From assembly GCA_026826555.1 (NCBI GenBank), contig JAKSZT010054335.1:7659557-7723556 (forward strand): 64,000 nt of DNA, read 5' to 3'. This DNA is from Tolypeutes matacus. Its lineage: Eukaryota > Chordata > Mammalia > Cingulata > Chlamyphoridae. The notes below the pieces were generated by a model. That model was not told where the DNA came from, ran no database searches, and saw nothing but the letters and a program-made list of their open reading frames with translations. The translations under genes were made by a program, and so were the position numbers. Shown in pieces: positions 10,534 through 21,660 of the stretch; position 1 is the first letter of the stretch; each line of letters begins with the position of its first letter.

Positions 10534-10600
10534 AGTTCAAGCTCATGGACCCCCTGAAATCTTTCCACGGACCCGTTGAGGCTTGGTTAAGAACCCCTGG
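10534..10600. mobile_element. fragment of a short TIR (hAT-like) element
   Basis: Ends GGTTAAGAACCCCTG and contains AGCTCATGGACCCCC, matching in reverse complement the first part of the 195-bp element at 43614-43808, whose end is CAGGGGTTCTTAACC. The other half is missing, replaced on the left by the SINE and T-rich DNA. Confidence 0.65.
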
Positions 10601-10609
10601 TAGAGAGAG

Positions 10610-12265
10610 TCCTGCTACTTGAGACCAGTGTTTCCTATACTTTTTTCCACAGAGCGCTGACTTGGAGAGATATTGGAGGGTGCTCCATGAAAAAAAGTCT
10701 TTGTTCTTGAATAAAGAAGGGACAAGGTGCACAGCACGTCATGTCCAGCTCACCAGGAGCAGGAAACAGGGAAGGGATTAGAGCAGGAGCTTTGGCTAGG
10801 AACAGGCAAGGAACTAGCCTCCACGTAGGGGGAGACGTGTCCAGTCCCCCAGTGACTGCTCCCAGGAGGGACCGGCTGGGGCAGGGGGCGGTGGGAGTGG
10901 ACAGAGCCCCGGGAAATGCAGCCGGCAGAGAGCTGAGCTGCTTAGCGAGGCACCACGAAGCCCAGAGCTGGAGAAAGGATGGTCGTGCCTGCCTCACTGA
11001 GCCTTAAAAACTGGCTAATTTGGTCTTTAACCGGAAGGTTCCTCTCCAGTGCTCCGTGACGCGGCTGTCTTTTGTCTCTGCTACTCCAGCATTTCACTAA
11101 CGATCTACAACAAGGGAAAACAAGACTCCTGTTACTGGCGCCAGGCTTCCCATCATTCCCACTCTAAAGCTTCTGACGTTCACTTCTTTTCCTCAATTCA
11201 TGCTTTGCTCATTGTCACTACACACTCTTTAAAGTTAGTATTATTTAATTAATTTACTATTAGTTTACGAGCTTATTTTGGAGTTAACCTGTCAATCAAG
11301 GTCTCATTATAATGATCAAATTATAAATAAAAAATAAAGAATTTTAATCCAATATGAGAAAGCTTCTCAATTTTCTCTGAGGCAAGTCAATCGGAATTAG
11401 AGGAATATTTAAATTTTTATTGTCATGTGCCTACCGATTGTTTAATAGATCATTATAATAAACCCAGGCTTTATTTCCAAGAAAATCTTAGATGATATTT
11501 GTAAAAGTGATATTTCAACTACTTACGAGGCAACCTTTAGGCCTCTAGCCTGTTTCACTACAAAAACAAAACAAAACAGAACAAAACTCACACAAGCTTG
11601 TAACAGCAAAGCAATGTGCAGGCAGGAACTTGCCACCCTCCCCGGTAACACTCCCCTACCTGCCCCCAGCAACTGACCCATTTTCAGATCCTTAATACTT
11701 TATTTTTGTTTCATATCTAGCAGGAAAATCCCTCAAGAACACATTTTTCATTGAATTTATCCATCACATGTTAAGATAACCCAGGAACAAATGTACAAGG
11801 CTTTCCACCGAAATTCTTGTGCCGTCCCATTAACCCGCCGCAGAAGAACTTTCACAGCAAAGGATTTGTAATGGGCTGTCACATGGTAACAGAAGCGTTC
11901 TCTTTCAAATTCTTTCTTATTCTTACTTGTGAGCCCCAATTCTCCGCATCTCTGGAGCTTCCGCACCCCGAGGTGTTCAGGCGACTGTGGCGTCCCCCGA
12001 GGGCTGAGCTCTCCGTGGGCGAGGCCGACCCCAGCGCCCGTCTCACCCGAGTGCCTCGCATTAGGCGTGCACAGAGCCAAGGACTGGAGGCTGGTGGGTG
12101 CCCCTGGCTGCAGGCGAGGGCCCCTGGGAGCTCGCCCCGTACGAGCACGCAGGCTCACCCTCCTCCCCCAACACACGTGTGCACAAACACGCATGCACAC
12201 ACGTGTGCCCTGCCAAGTAAGGCCTAAGGGCACGGTTTCTGGAATCCCTGGGGCTGGCTGGACCC
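10610..12265. other. intergenic DNA with a GC-rich island at 11940-12220
   Basis: 10640-11010 holds overlapping open frames on both strands without domains. 11250-11560 is AT-rich. 11570-11580 has ACAAAACAAAACAGAACAAAAC. 11940-12180 is GC-rich, followed by CA/CG-rich ACACGTGTGCACAAACACGCATGCACACACGTGTG (about 12170-12208). No gene recognised. Confidence 0.35.
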
Positions 12266-12279
12266 TGTTACTGTGCTTT

Positions 12280-12740
12280 TAACTTCTAATTTTGTAATCA
12301 TTCCAAACTGACAGGAAGGCTGCAAAAATCACACAGAGACAATGCACAGAGCCCCAGTGTGCTCCCCATCCAGACATCCGGATCTGCAGCACGCCATCTT
12401 GCCACACTGGCAGCCTATCGCCTATCTACCCACCCGCCTCTGTCTCTCTCGCCTGTTCTCTGGTCATTTGTGAGCAGGTCACACACGTTGTGCTCCTCTA
12501 ACACCTGCCACTTCCACGTACGTTTCCTCACAACAAGGAAACTCACTTAGTTCCTTCAGTACGGCTCTCAAGGTCGAGAATCTTAACGCGGAGATGGAGC
12601 ATCCAGTCCATATTCCGGAATTTCCATTTGCCCCCATAATGTCCTTTGGGGCACTTCTCCTCCACTATTAGATTCAGTCCAAGATCCTGCACTGCACTCG
12701 GTTGTCACTGTCTCGCTATTCTCTCTTTAATTGTGGTAAC
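12280..12740 (-). repeat. L1M 3' untranslated region fragment
   Basis: Minus-strand L1M-type 3' sequence: segments such as ATTCCAAACTGACAGGAAGG, GCACGCCATCTTGCC and CCCATAATGTCCTTTGGGGC match the antisense of old L1 3' UTRs. Diverged and without coding capacity. Confidence 0.55.
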
Positions 12741-13439
12741 GCGTCCACAACATGACGCTTCCCATCTCACAGCTCAGGAGCAGCGCTCACTATCCACCAT
12801 GTGCCGCCACCACACCCGTTGCCAGAACTTTCCCGCCACCCCAAGCAAGCCCTGTGCCGCTGTGCCTTGGTCCCCTCCCCTCCCCCTCGCCTGCTGCCCC
12901 GTGGCCCTTTCTGGTCCTGCTAACTTGCTGCCCCATCCACGTGGAGCTTGGGCTTGCTTCTGCACAGCCCCGGGTGAGCCTAAAGTGCAGCCAGTGTTGA
13001 TGACGGCCAGGCGGGGGACGTCGCCCCTCACAGCTGGGGGCCCCCTGACACGACGCCCAGCCCCAGGTCTCCAGCTGCTGCCGGGAGGGTGCTGGCCACA
13101 CGCCTTCCCGTTGAACACCTTCCCGATCCCTTCTCAAAGAGCTCGCTGCACAGCCTGAGGCCGTGCGCCGCGACTTGTCACCAAGCGCCTCCAGTGAGGA
13201 CAGAAACTGTGCTTTAGAGCAAATGCTCTCAAACTTTTCTTCTGCTGCCACCCGTATGAGAGGCAGCATTCACGCACACGCCACCCTCCTGCCGGGCTGC
13301 CCGGGCGAGGCGCGATTCCCAGCAGTAATTCTACTTAAAGAAGCATTTTAAAGTGCAAGTGAATGACAGTGACGTTATTATAGACACAATTTGGGCTGCT
13401 ATTAAACAAAGAAAATAATTCATAAACTTAGGTCTTTAG

Positions 13440-14295
13440 GTACTCTGCATCTACTCCACAAATGTTTATTGAATGTTCACGCTCTCCAAGCACTGTTCTA
13501 GGTCCTGGACATGCAGCAGTTTTGTTTTTAAAAAAAGACAATTTCTTCTATCCTGGAAATTCCATTTTAGGGAGGAGACGGACAGTAAATAGATAAGCTA
13601 ATGTGTGTGGTGTGTGTGTGCACATTAGATAAGTGCCAGGAAGGAAAATGAAGGAGGAGGTACGAGAGCGCCCTGCGGGCTATTTGTCTGAATGGGGAGA
13701 TCTGTGGGAAGCCTACTGGGTCCCTAGGGGAGTGTGGCCCAAGCAGCTGCAAAGGCCCTGGGGTGCGGGCTCTGCTGTGGACATTCAAAGACCGCCCAGA
13801 GGCCAGGGGGGCTGGGCTGGAGAGGGGAAGGGGAGCCGGGAGCGGATGGGGTGGAGGAAGAACAGGAGGTCTGGAGTCTGCGCCGGCAGGGTCCCTGGGC
13901 TTGGGGAGTTAACAGGAGGCCTGGAGGCTGGGTGGGTGCTCTGACTTCCCCGCAGCCGGTGGGGGGGCTGCTGTGTAGCCTGCTGAGGAAGGGGCTGAGA
14001 GTGGGGGCAGGAGCCCGGCAGCGGCTCTGACACTCCGCAGCGCTGGAGCCGAGGAGGCGGGGAGCAGTGGCGATAGTCTGGATATGTTTTGAAAGTGGAG
14101 TTAGCAGGACTTCCTGATGGACTGGAAGTGGGGTGGGAGCAAAAGAGAAGCTGCAGAGGGCCTGCCCTGTTTAAAGCCGGAGGACACTGGGCAGCGCGGA
14201 GTCGGGGTTTGCCTTTGGGTGTGTTAGCTTTGGGATGCAGATTAGACAGCCGAGTGGGGACGCTGAGCAGGCAGGTGTGTCAATGAGCTGCAGTT
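13440..14295 (+). repeat. ancient dispersed repeat, family C, copy 1
   Basis: Starts AAATGTTTATTGAATGTTCACGCTC..AAGCACTGTTCTAGG, then GGAGACGGACAGTAAATAGATAAG, and later GTCTGGATATGTTTTGAAAGTGGAGTTAGCAGGACTTCCTGATGGA. The same modules recur in order at 30900-32760 and 50960-51970. It is a mammal-wide, highly decayed repeat of L2/MIR age whose formal name I do not assign. 12740-13440 next to it is GC-rich with chance frames only. Confidence 0.65.
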
Positions 14296-14384
14296 AAGGG
14301 AGAGACTGGACCTCACAATATCATTTTTTGATAGTCATTGTTATGGCATAAGATTATTTATCTGTCTAGTTTTTGTCTTGTTTC

Positions 14385-14516
14385 CTCACCCAAGAATGTA
14401 ATTTTTTTTATCAAGGCAGAAGATGAACCTGATTTGTTCTTTACTGTATCTCCAGCTCCTAGAACATTTATTGGCAGATGGAAGGGGCTCAATAAATATC
14501 ACTGAATGAATGAGAA
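14385..14516 (+). repeat. L2 LINE 3' end
   Basis: TTTACTGTATCTCCAGCTCCTAGAACATTTATTGGCAGATGGAAGGGGCTCAATAAATATCACTGAATGAATGAG is the characteristic L2 3' terminus with its short TGAA tail repeat (here described by position and sense). Confidence 0.8.
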
Positions 14517-14930
14517 ATTAAATACCAGGTGAAGGCGATGTGAAGCTGAATGACGAAAGCAGCAGGGCCTGGTAAGAGCTGAAGGCTGATGCTGCAGGTG
14601 ATGTGAGTCTGGAGCGGGGGCAGTGTGGTGGAGACTGGCCTTTACAGGGTCTGAAAGGGTGAGTAGGCTTAGGGGAGGGGTCTGGGGAAGAGGGGTCAGG
14701 CTTGGGGACGATGCTGACTGTGAGGTAACAGAGGCACATTCAACTTCAATGCAAGGCCATGCCCGGTAGCTCCTTAGGTGGCTGGACAGCCTTGCAATGT
14801 AGATACCAGCACTCCTGAAAACAGAACCCACAAATCAGCAGCAGGGCATTGAGCCATGAAAGGATAACAGGGAATTAAATTGGGAGTTTTGACTGAGACT
14901 CCGAGAAGCAGTAGAAAAGAGTTTCTAAAG

Positions 14931-15095
14931 CAGTTTCTCAAAATTTACTGTGCACAGGAACCACCAGGTGCTCTTGTCAAAATGCAGAGCTGGGCTCCGG
15001 GGCGTGGGCTGGGCCTCGGAGTCCCTGCTTGCCGCTCCCAGGTGGTGCCGGCTCCCAGGTGGTGCCGCCGGCCCGGGGACCACACTCAGCATCAG
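14931..15095 (+). mobile_element. MER5A (hAT-Charlie MITE)
   Basis: GTTTCTCAAAATTTACTGTGCACAGGAACCACC... to GGGGACCACACTCAGCATCAG aligns with MER5A from its left end to near its right end. Inside, a perfect 17-bp tandem duplication of GCTCCCAGGTGGTGCCG is found (15034-15050 and 15051-15067). Confidence 0.75.
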
Positions 15096-15099
15096 GCAC

Positions 15100-16090
15100 C
15101 AGAGTGAAGAGTTGAGCCAAGATAAAGGCTTTCAAAGCCAATAACCGGGACACAGCCGTGAGACTTAGACCCCTGGCTGGCCCTGAGGGTGTGGAGGGGT
15201 TGGTGGGGCCTGGGGAGACCTTTTCCAGGCAGGACTTACTTGTGGAGAGCTGTTGCCAGCGTGCGATGGGAGATGCATCCTTCTTTTTCAATGCACCTCT
15301 CAGGTAGCTGGTGCCTGAGAAGCCCAGAGGGTGAGCAGAGGCTGCTTGGCTGCCGCTGGGCAGTTGAAGAAGTGGCTGCTTGGTAACCAGGCTGCTCGCC
15401 CAGAGCTCGTCAGGGCAGAGGAAGCACCAGAGGTGGGTCACCAGCCAGAGAGCGGGGGCATGGAGTTAAGGCAGGTCCGACACTGCCGCCTGCAGGGGCG
15501 ACGGGCCTCGCCAGACAGAGCTGCAGGCGGAGGCCACACGGTGGGCGTGGGCAGGGGGCTGCAAAGGGGGAGCTCCAAGGGATGCCCGGAAGCCCCGAGA
15601 GGCCCAGAGAGCACAAAACTCTGCTGCCAGTGCCCGCCAGGTAAGAAGCTGCCTTCTCTCTTGACGTCTCCTTTAGCCCCTGCCCAGATCCAGGTGAGTA
15701 GGCTGGGGGTGTGTGGGGGGCAGGGAAAGACAGCGGAAAGCTCGGGTTAGGAAAGCGCGAGTTAACTTCACACCGAATTGGAGTTTAGGTGAGTAGGTGG
15801 GTCTATTATTTTAAGTTTTTAATCAAGATGATGTCTTATTTTTAAATGACCGTGGGATCTTTTATTCCCTAAAAGTGATCAAAATTTTTTTACTAGGTTT
15901 TCATCCAGCGTCAGAGACAGAACCGTTCCCGCCAAGAAAACATAAACAGGCAGTTGGTTTATGTTACATGATGAGTTCTGCTCCCTGAGTGTTCGGTGGT
16001 AAGTGGATTCAGGGGCCGGGGAGCCGGTCTGCCTCAGCTACAGCTTAGTCTCTAGTAACGCTCTTACCGAGCTCCTTAGACGCCACAGAA
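15100..16090. other. intergenic DNA
   Basis: GC-rich to 15740 with chance frames on both strands (15331-15750 plus, 14977-15441 minus), then AT-rich to 15960. Good splice-donor matches near 15641 and 15692 are noted under rejected items. Confidence 0.35.
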
Positions 16091-16490
16091 CATAACGAGA
16101 TTGTTCTCTGAGCGCTAATCCTCTTAGGAGGCGGGTCAGCGCGTCGCGTCTGTTCTCAGCGGGCTTCGTGCACAAGCACCCCCGTTTGGAGAGAGGCTCG
16201 CTGCCTCCCCTCCCTGGCGGCGCAGCCACTCCCAGGGCTCGCGGTGGCTGCGGCTCTCCCACCTCACAGCCTGGGCGCAGCGTGGACGCGCAGCGTGGGC
16301 GCACCTGGTGCCTTGCCTTGTCACCCCCGCCCGAGGAGCTGTGACCACGGAGGTCAACGAGACGCCGGCCGTGCTTTGCCCAGCGGAGCCCTTACGCCCG
16401 GCAGGAGCAGGGGCGCTGCTGGGTGCCCAGCTGGGAACCCGACGGCCTCGGAGCGGGCAGAGGAGCAGAGGGGCCCACCCCCCTTCCCAC
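16090..16490. promoter_or_regulatory. CpG-enriched block
   Basis: Many CpGs (GGCGGGTCAGCGCGTCGCGTC, GCGCAGCGTGGACGCGCAGCG). Open frames on both strands reflect composition. No associated exon or transcription start can be identified. Confidence 0.35.
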
Positions 16491-16499
16491 GCTGTCCTT

Positions 16500-17535
16500 G
16501 GGGAATCTTGTCCTTTGGTTCCCAACTTGCACCCCATCCACCAGCCACGCTGACGGTTGCTTTTTTCCCTGCCCTGGCACCTGATGACGTCCTCCTCCGA
16601 GACTCTGCCTCGGTGTCCCTTTGTCTCCGAGTCCTCTCTGACTGTCTTCCTTCGAGTGAGGCTGATCGAGTGCGCTCACCTCAGGAGGCCTCTCGCTCCG
16701 AGGCCGTTCCTGGGGGATGGCTGGGGGTGTGGAGCGGTGCCTCCCACCACTGGCTAGCTTCTTTTTCGGGCGTTAGTTTTGTTATGTGGTTAAGGTGTTA
16801 TAAGGTTGTTCTGATGACCTGAAGGCTGAGAGACCCAGGATGAGGAGGTCCTGGCCGGTGGCAGAGAGAGAGGAAGGGAGGCGCCGTGATGGGCACTGGC
16901 GCGTCGGAACGGCAGGCGGCGCCGGGGCTGCCCCCGAGCTCTGCCCTCTGGTGCCCGCCCGGCAGGCGCTCAGCCCATCACCCATTTCCCTTGTCACCTT
17001 AGTGCTCGGTAGACTTTAAAGTGCCTCTCTTCTTCCCTGATTTTGAGGGCCTTCCATGCGCCGGGCGCTGGCTTGTCCAGCAGGGCGGGCCCAGGAGCAC
17101 TGCCTCTCCCTCTCAGGAGGGCCTCTGTCCAAAGGCCACTCACGCTGCCACCTTCCCTGATGGCAGAGGACTAAAAGCCTCTTGCAAAAATGCCCAAGGG
17201 TGCCGTAAACACCGTCAGATCCAAGCCAGGACGTGCACAGCTGACTGTTCCCTTCGGATCGATTCATAAAATCAGAATTTCTGAGTCAAAGGTATAAGGT
17301 ATTTCAGGCTTTTGTCACATTGTGCCAATTTACCCCCCCCCACCCCCAGGAAAGCTGAGTCCCTTTGCACCCCAGCTGGCAGGGAGAGGGGCCTATTCCA
17401 GTTGGGATATCAAAGCAGGGTCCACTGTCTCCCGGTAAAAGGGCAAATTAGCAACTCACACTTCTCCCATCTCTGTGCCCATTTCCAATTGTTTGCAAGC
17501 ATCCTCTTGCAAAATCCTGAGCTATTTTTCCGTTT
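16500..17535. other. intergenic DNA
   Basis: No gene. A C-run CCCCCCCCCACCCCC lies at about 17332-17348. 17280-17530 may be antisense L1M 3' sequence (CATTGTGCCAATTTA, CCATTTCCAATTGTTTGC) but is weak. Confidence 0.35.
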
Positions 17536-17553
17536 CTTTAAAGATAATTTTTT

Positions 17554-17767
17554 TGGGGGGAACCAGGGGCTGGGGATTGAACCCCAGGACCTCATATGTG
17601 AGAAGCCGGCGCTCAACCATGAGCCACATCAGCTTCCCTGGGTTGGTCTTTTCATTTGTTTTGCTTGTTGTTTTGTTTTTGTTTTTTTCAGGAGGCACCG
17701 GGAACCAAACCCGGGACCTCCCATGTGGGAGGCAGGCACTCAACCGCTTGAGCCACATCTGCTCCCC
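17554..17767 (-). mobile_element. DAS-type SINE, dimer, with target-site duplication
   Basis: Minus-strand dimer: the 5' monomer is 17690-17767 (CGCTTGAGCCACATCTGCTCCCC on the + strand), followed by a T-rich linker and the second monomer to about 17560. B-box complements GGGATTGAACCCC and GGGAACCAAACCC are visible. The flanks TAAAGATAATTTTTT (17539-17553) and TAAAGATAAATTTTT (17768-17782) are near-identical, as expected for an L1-type target duplication with poly(A) tail. Confidence 0.93.
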
Positions 17768-17844
17768 TAAAGATAAATTTTTGTTTTTTACATTATGCAT
17801 CTTTTCATTTAAGAATTCTACAGATACATTCCATATGTGACCAA

Positions 17845-17998
17845 AATTATTATTGTTATTAGACTATTATGTATATATTGAATTATATATTAAATATACA
17901 CATCAATATATAATCACCTATTTAAGTAATGATATGTTATATACATATATATTAGTATATTTTATATAGATTCACATTTACAAATAATAATATATAAA
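17845..17998. repeat. AT-rich low-complexity tract
   Basis: More than 85 percent A+T with many TATATA and ATATAT runs. A polypyrimidine tract (TTCTTTCCCTTTCCCCTTCCTTCCC) follows at about 18045-18090. Confidence 0.8.
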
Positions 17999-17999
17999 T

Positions 18000-18725
18000 G
18001 GAGCTGGTAACCAGGACCTTAGGGCCACAGCTTCTCCATTTGTGAGTTCTTTCCCTTTCCCCTTCCTTCCCTCTCTCCCTCTTCCTTTCGTAAGTTCTCT
18101 CATTAGGGAGCGTTGATGATGGAGTTCCTGGCATATTTGGTCATGTCTTCCTCAGGTCAGGGCAGAGTCATGGATTTTCAGTTTCCTTCTAATCTGCTTC
18201 AGATGGATGAAATGGACCTTTCTGGGAAGCCAGTTTGTGGAGCACAGATCAATTTATTGGGACACAGTTTATTGGAATGATAACAGAGCTTCTCCTACTA
18301 TTTTTTCCCTACTCTTATTGTTTCTCAAAGCAGAGAACTCCATTCATCGGAGTTCCACAGTCTTTGGGAGTTGACCTTTCACAGCTGGTCTTGACCCCTC
18401 ACCATTCCTGGCCCCCTAATCACTCACCTGGAGAGGCACTGGGGGCATGTTTGAAGCTCCAGGTGTGCGCTCTGGGATCTCAGACAACTCCCACTGCAAA
18501 GGCCCCACATCAGGATTGAGCAGGGGCTCCCGGCCTTTAACCCCTCCCCTCCTGAAACCGAAGGTGGCCGGTTAGGGCGTCTTCAGGTATCCCATGAGCA
18601 GAGATGGACACAGACAAGGAAATCCAGTGGCCAAAGGCCTTTAGGATTTCTTGGATCTTCAAACCTATGTAGCCCCGGCTTTTAGACCATTTTTTGACCC
18701 TCTTTCAATCACAGCTGCCTCCCTC
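18000..18725. other. intergenic DNA
   Basis: No assignable element apart from the polypyrimidine tract noted above. Confidence 0.35.
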
Positions 18726-18728
18726 TCC

Positions 18729-19115
18729 TCATGTTTTCTTTGGCACAGACCTCTGAATACATTCGCTTGCCAGTGGACATTCCAGTGTTGATTCCAAATG
18801 GCTAACTAGGTAGGCTACAGCTAGTACAGATGGATCCACATCCAAAAATATCAGAGGCTCAGTTACCAAGGCACAGAAACAAGACAAGAAAACCAACAAG
18901 TATATGATCAGCACCATGATCCCTTCTTGCCATGTGGACGGCATCTGGTGTAGACTTTTTGGTGCACATCCTTGTTTCTTCGTGCTCTGTAGGTATTTTC
19001 TCCTGAGGCTGTTCTGCTTCATTTCCCGTGGTACAGTGATGAGCTTCTTTTGCATTTCAGCACATAACTGTTGGTGATAACACCACATTGCTACCCCTTG
19101 TTTACTCCTAAACAT
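18729..19115 (-). CDS. unidentified 128-codon open frame with one hydrophobic segment
   Basis: I do not recognise it. The translation has a basic N-terminal half and one hydrophobic stretch at about residues 67-86 (around VLIIYLLVFLSCFCALV), followed by a 40-residue tail ending near SVPKKT. There is no obvious repeat beneath it, which is unusual in this window. It may be chance, part of an old processed pseudogene, or a retroviral relic. No splice sites or polyA signal support it. Confidence 0.15.
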   Translation of the reverse strand: MFRSKQGVAMWCYHQQLCAEMQKKLITVPREMKQNSLRRKYLQSTKKQGCAPKSLHQMPSTWQEGIMVLIIYLLVFLSCFCALVTEPLIFLDVDPSVLAVAYLVSHLESTLECPLASECIQRSVPKKT

Positions 19116-19364
19116 GATTAAAGCAAGATGCCAAAAGGCTTCAACTCACAGTGTAAGGGCAAATAAGAAATACACATGCTGCACAGAGAAGGACAGTAGG
19201 ATGCTTGCCTGACTCAAGTCTGGCACTGGGAGAAAAAGGGGGAGCAAGAATCACAAACCAAGGTTTCTGTAGGATTGCGACAAAAATTCCCTCACCAGTG
19301 TAGACTAAAATATCTCCAAGTAAACAATGACAAAGCTTCAAAGAGGGTTTATTGTGTTATAACC

Positions 19365-19560
19365 ATAAAGATAATTTGCCATGGGCTAGGCATTGTCTCA
19401 TACAGCATCTCATTTAACGCCCAACTCTGTAAAGGAAATATTGCCACACTCATTCCTGATTTAGAGACTGAAAAGTCCATCTCAGTCAGTGGAAAATTGC
19501 TTAGGGAAGAGCCCACACCTGAATGTCAGATCGTCTACTTCTGAATCCACACTCTCGTGG
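19365..19560 (-). repeat. MIR SINE, antisense
   Basis: CATCTCATTTAACGCCCAACTCTGTAAAGG...GATTTAGAGACTGAAAAG...CTGAATGTCAGATCGTCTACTTCTGAATCC follows the antisense MIR core (…CATTTAATCCTCACAACAACCC…ATGAGGAAACTGAGG…). Confidence 0.65.
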
Positions 19561-19564
19561 GCAT

Positions 19565-20335
19565 CATGAAGTCCTGGAGGTGAAAGGCCCAGGCTTTAAT
19601 GGGCTCTCACCTAGTGAGGTAAGACTTGAAATGGCCCCTCCTTTTTACAGTGCTCTCTTTGACATTTAATTATTTAATCTACCAGTAATTCAACTTTGTG
19701 TGTGGCGGAGGGAAGGCCCAGCATTGAGTTCTTCTATGCCTTTCCGTCTTCACCCTAACTTCCTTTAACACCTGTCCCCACTGGCCTGAACTGCCACCAT
19801 GATCTAGGGCAAGTGCTGCCTCTTTCCCTGATCCCCCCCCACTTCTCCATTTCTGTTAAAAGCGACACTTTTTAATGCTGCTGTTTCACAGTATGTTTTA
19901 ATATCTATCAGGTAAAACTCTTCCATTTCTGTTTTTTTTTCTTTCAAAAGAAGCCAGACAGAAAAGGCCAGCTATGGTATGGTTGCGTTTGTAAGAAATG
20001 TCCAGAATAGGTAAGTCTACACAGAGCATGCAGGTGAGCGTCTGGCAGGGGCCGCAGGAAGGGCACACGGGCGTGCCTGGGGTCAGCTTGGGATTCCTTT
20101 CTGGGGTTAGACAGCGTGACCCATGCCAGCTTTGTAAAGACACTGAAAATCATGGGATTGCACACGTTAAAGGGTGAGCTGTATGGAATGTGAATTATAT
20201 TAAAATATACTGGCAATTTTTATTAATTTTCTCATAAGGTAAATTTAAAATAAACTTGGAAAACTAAAGTAAACTATTTGGGAATTTGGTCTAACACTCC
20301 ATTGAATGAGATCATAGATTAAGTTGGAGAGAAAC
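19565..20335. other. intergenic DNA with an L1M 3' end at about 20130-20215
   Basis: GCACACGTTAAAGGGTGAGCTGTATGGAATGTGAATTATATTAAA matches the terminal part of an old L1 (plus). The rest shows nothing. Confidence 0.4.
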
Positions 20336-20338
20336 TGT

Positions 20339-20870
20339 CTTAGTTGTCCAGGGCTGCTATAACGAAATACCGCAAGCTGGCTGACTTAAACAGCGGGACT
20401 TTATTGGCTCAGGATGTGCAGGGTGGAAGCTCGAGATCCAGGAAACAGCAGGCTGACTTCTCCGAAGCCGGCAGCTCTCTGGGCTCGCTGGCAGTCCACC
20501 ACTGCCTCGTCATGTGGCCATCTGTCTCTCTCTCTGCTGTGGCTTGTTTTTCTGTGTCTAGATGTCCTTGCTAATCAGGAAGTTAGGCTGCAGTAAGGCC
20601 CACCCCGGTCGTCTGGCCTCTTCTTAGTGTTAGATTGTGGATGCTGACCCTGAGCTCGAGCTGTGCTCCATCCCGCCCCCTGCTCCCTTCCTCCCTGCAG
20701 AGCCACGGAACACTCTCCCCAACTGAGAAAGTCGTTCTCAGAGCAAAAGCTCCCAAAGTCTTACTCCCTACCCCGGGGACTGCAAACCTGGTACTCTTCC
20801 ATCCCACATCTTCTCATGCCCTCCAACCCCGCCCAAATCCACCAGTTCAAATGGGGGGCTGAGCTCTTTC
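20339..20870 (-). mobile_element. MaLR-like LTR, antisense
   Basis: Read on the minus strand the right end is ...CCAATAAAGTCCCGCTGTTTAAGTCAGCCAGCTTGCGGTATTTCGTTATAGCAGCCCTGGACAACTAAGACAG, the classic end of MaLR LTRs with AATAAA and the AGCAGCCC...ACTAAGACA terminus. The left part (20560-20870) is less certain. Confidence 0.65.
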
Positions 20871-20884
20871 ACTTTGTCACTTTA

Positions 20885-21375
20885 AGTCTGTTTTAAAGAT
20901 AATTTAGAGATCGCCTTGTCGGTGATCTAATAGACTTCTCTGCCTGGATTTTGAACCAGACCTCACACTTAATAGGATCTTCGCAGATCTATTGACAGAA
21001 GAGTCCACCCCTCAGGGCGAGCTTGGCTGCGGACACGGCTTCCTCGTTTATTCCGCCTGCCGCCAGCTCCTTCCAGTCCTAGCCCAGCACCACAGATTTC
21101 ATTTTAGTGTCTCCGTTCCACACTTCTTCGCTCAGTCCTAGAAAGCACAGACAGTAGTTTAGGAACTATGAACGTACCCCACAGTGGGAAAACAAACAAG
21201 TGGACTCCACTAACTGGAGTTCAGCACTTGTTTACAAAGTGTTTCCAATGTTAGCCTGAGGGCATGTGGTCAAAACACTATGTTCCTTGGATGGGCTTTT
21301 TTATTTTCCCCTGCAGTTTGGTTTATTATTCGTTTGAAATATAGTTAGATACATTTGCTTCTGTTTGTTAGGAAT
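20885..21375. other. intergenic DNA
   Basis: No feature recognised. Confidence 0.35.
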
Positions 21376-21379
21376 CATC

Positions 21380-21660
21380 CTCGTTCATTTTGAAACTTCA
21401 TTATTTGTTTTTATAAAACATGAACATGATTCCAAAGGTCAAAACTACACAAAACCAAATACTCACAGAAGGTCCGTTTGTGCCCAGCCTTTCCACTTCA
21501 CCCCAGCCACTCTGTTAGGCAGTCAGTCTCCTTAGTTTTTGGTTCATCCCTGCCAAAAGGTCTATCCTATCCTTTGGTTTCTTTTTGTAAAAATAAGCAG
21601 ATACATCCACAGTGTTTATTTTGTTAGACAAAGAGACTAAGAGTGTACTTTGCCTTATTC
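21380..21660 (-). repeat. L1M 3' UTR, antisense
   Basis: AACATGATTCCAAAGGTCAAAACTACAC... CAGATACATCCACAGTG follows the antisense 3' region common to old L1M subfamilies. Confidence 0.6.

Noticed and set aside
12160..12210. CACGTG-rich stretch as clustered E-boxes
   Set aside because: It is a CA/CG low-complexity run; the motifs follow from composition. The same applies to 26055-26110.
15620..15700. Micro-exon CCCCTGCCCAGATCCAG between CTCCTTTAG and GTGAGTAGG, with another donor CAGGTAAGA 40 bases upstream
   Set aside because: The implied intron would be about 40 bases, too short for mammals, and no flanking exon is visible.
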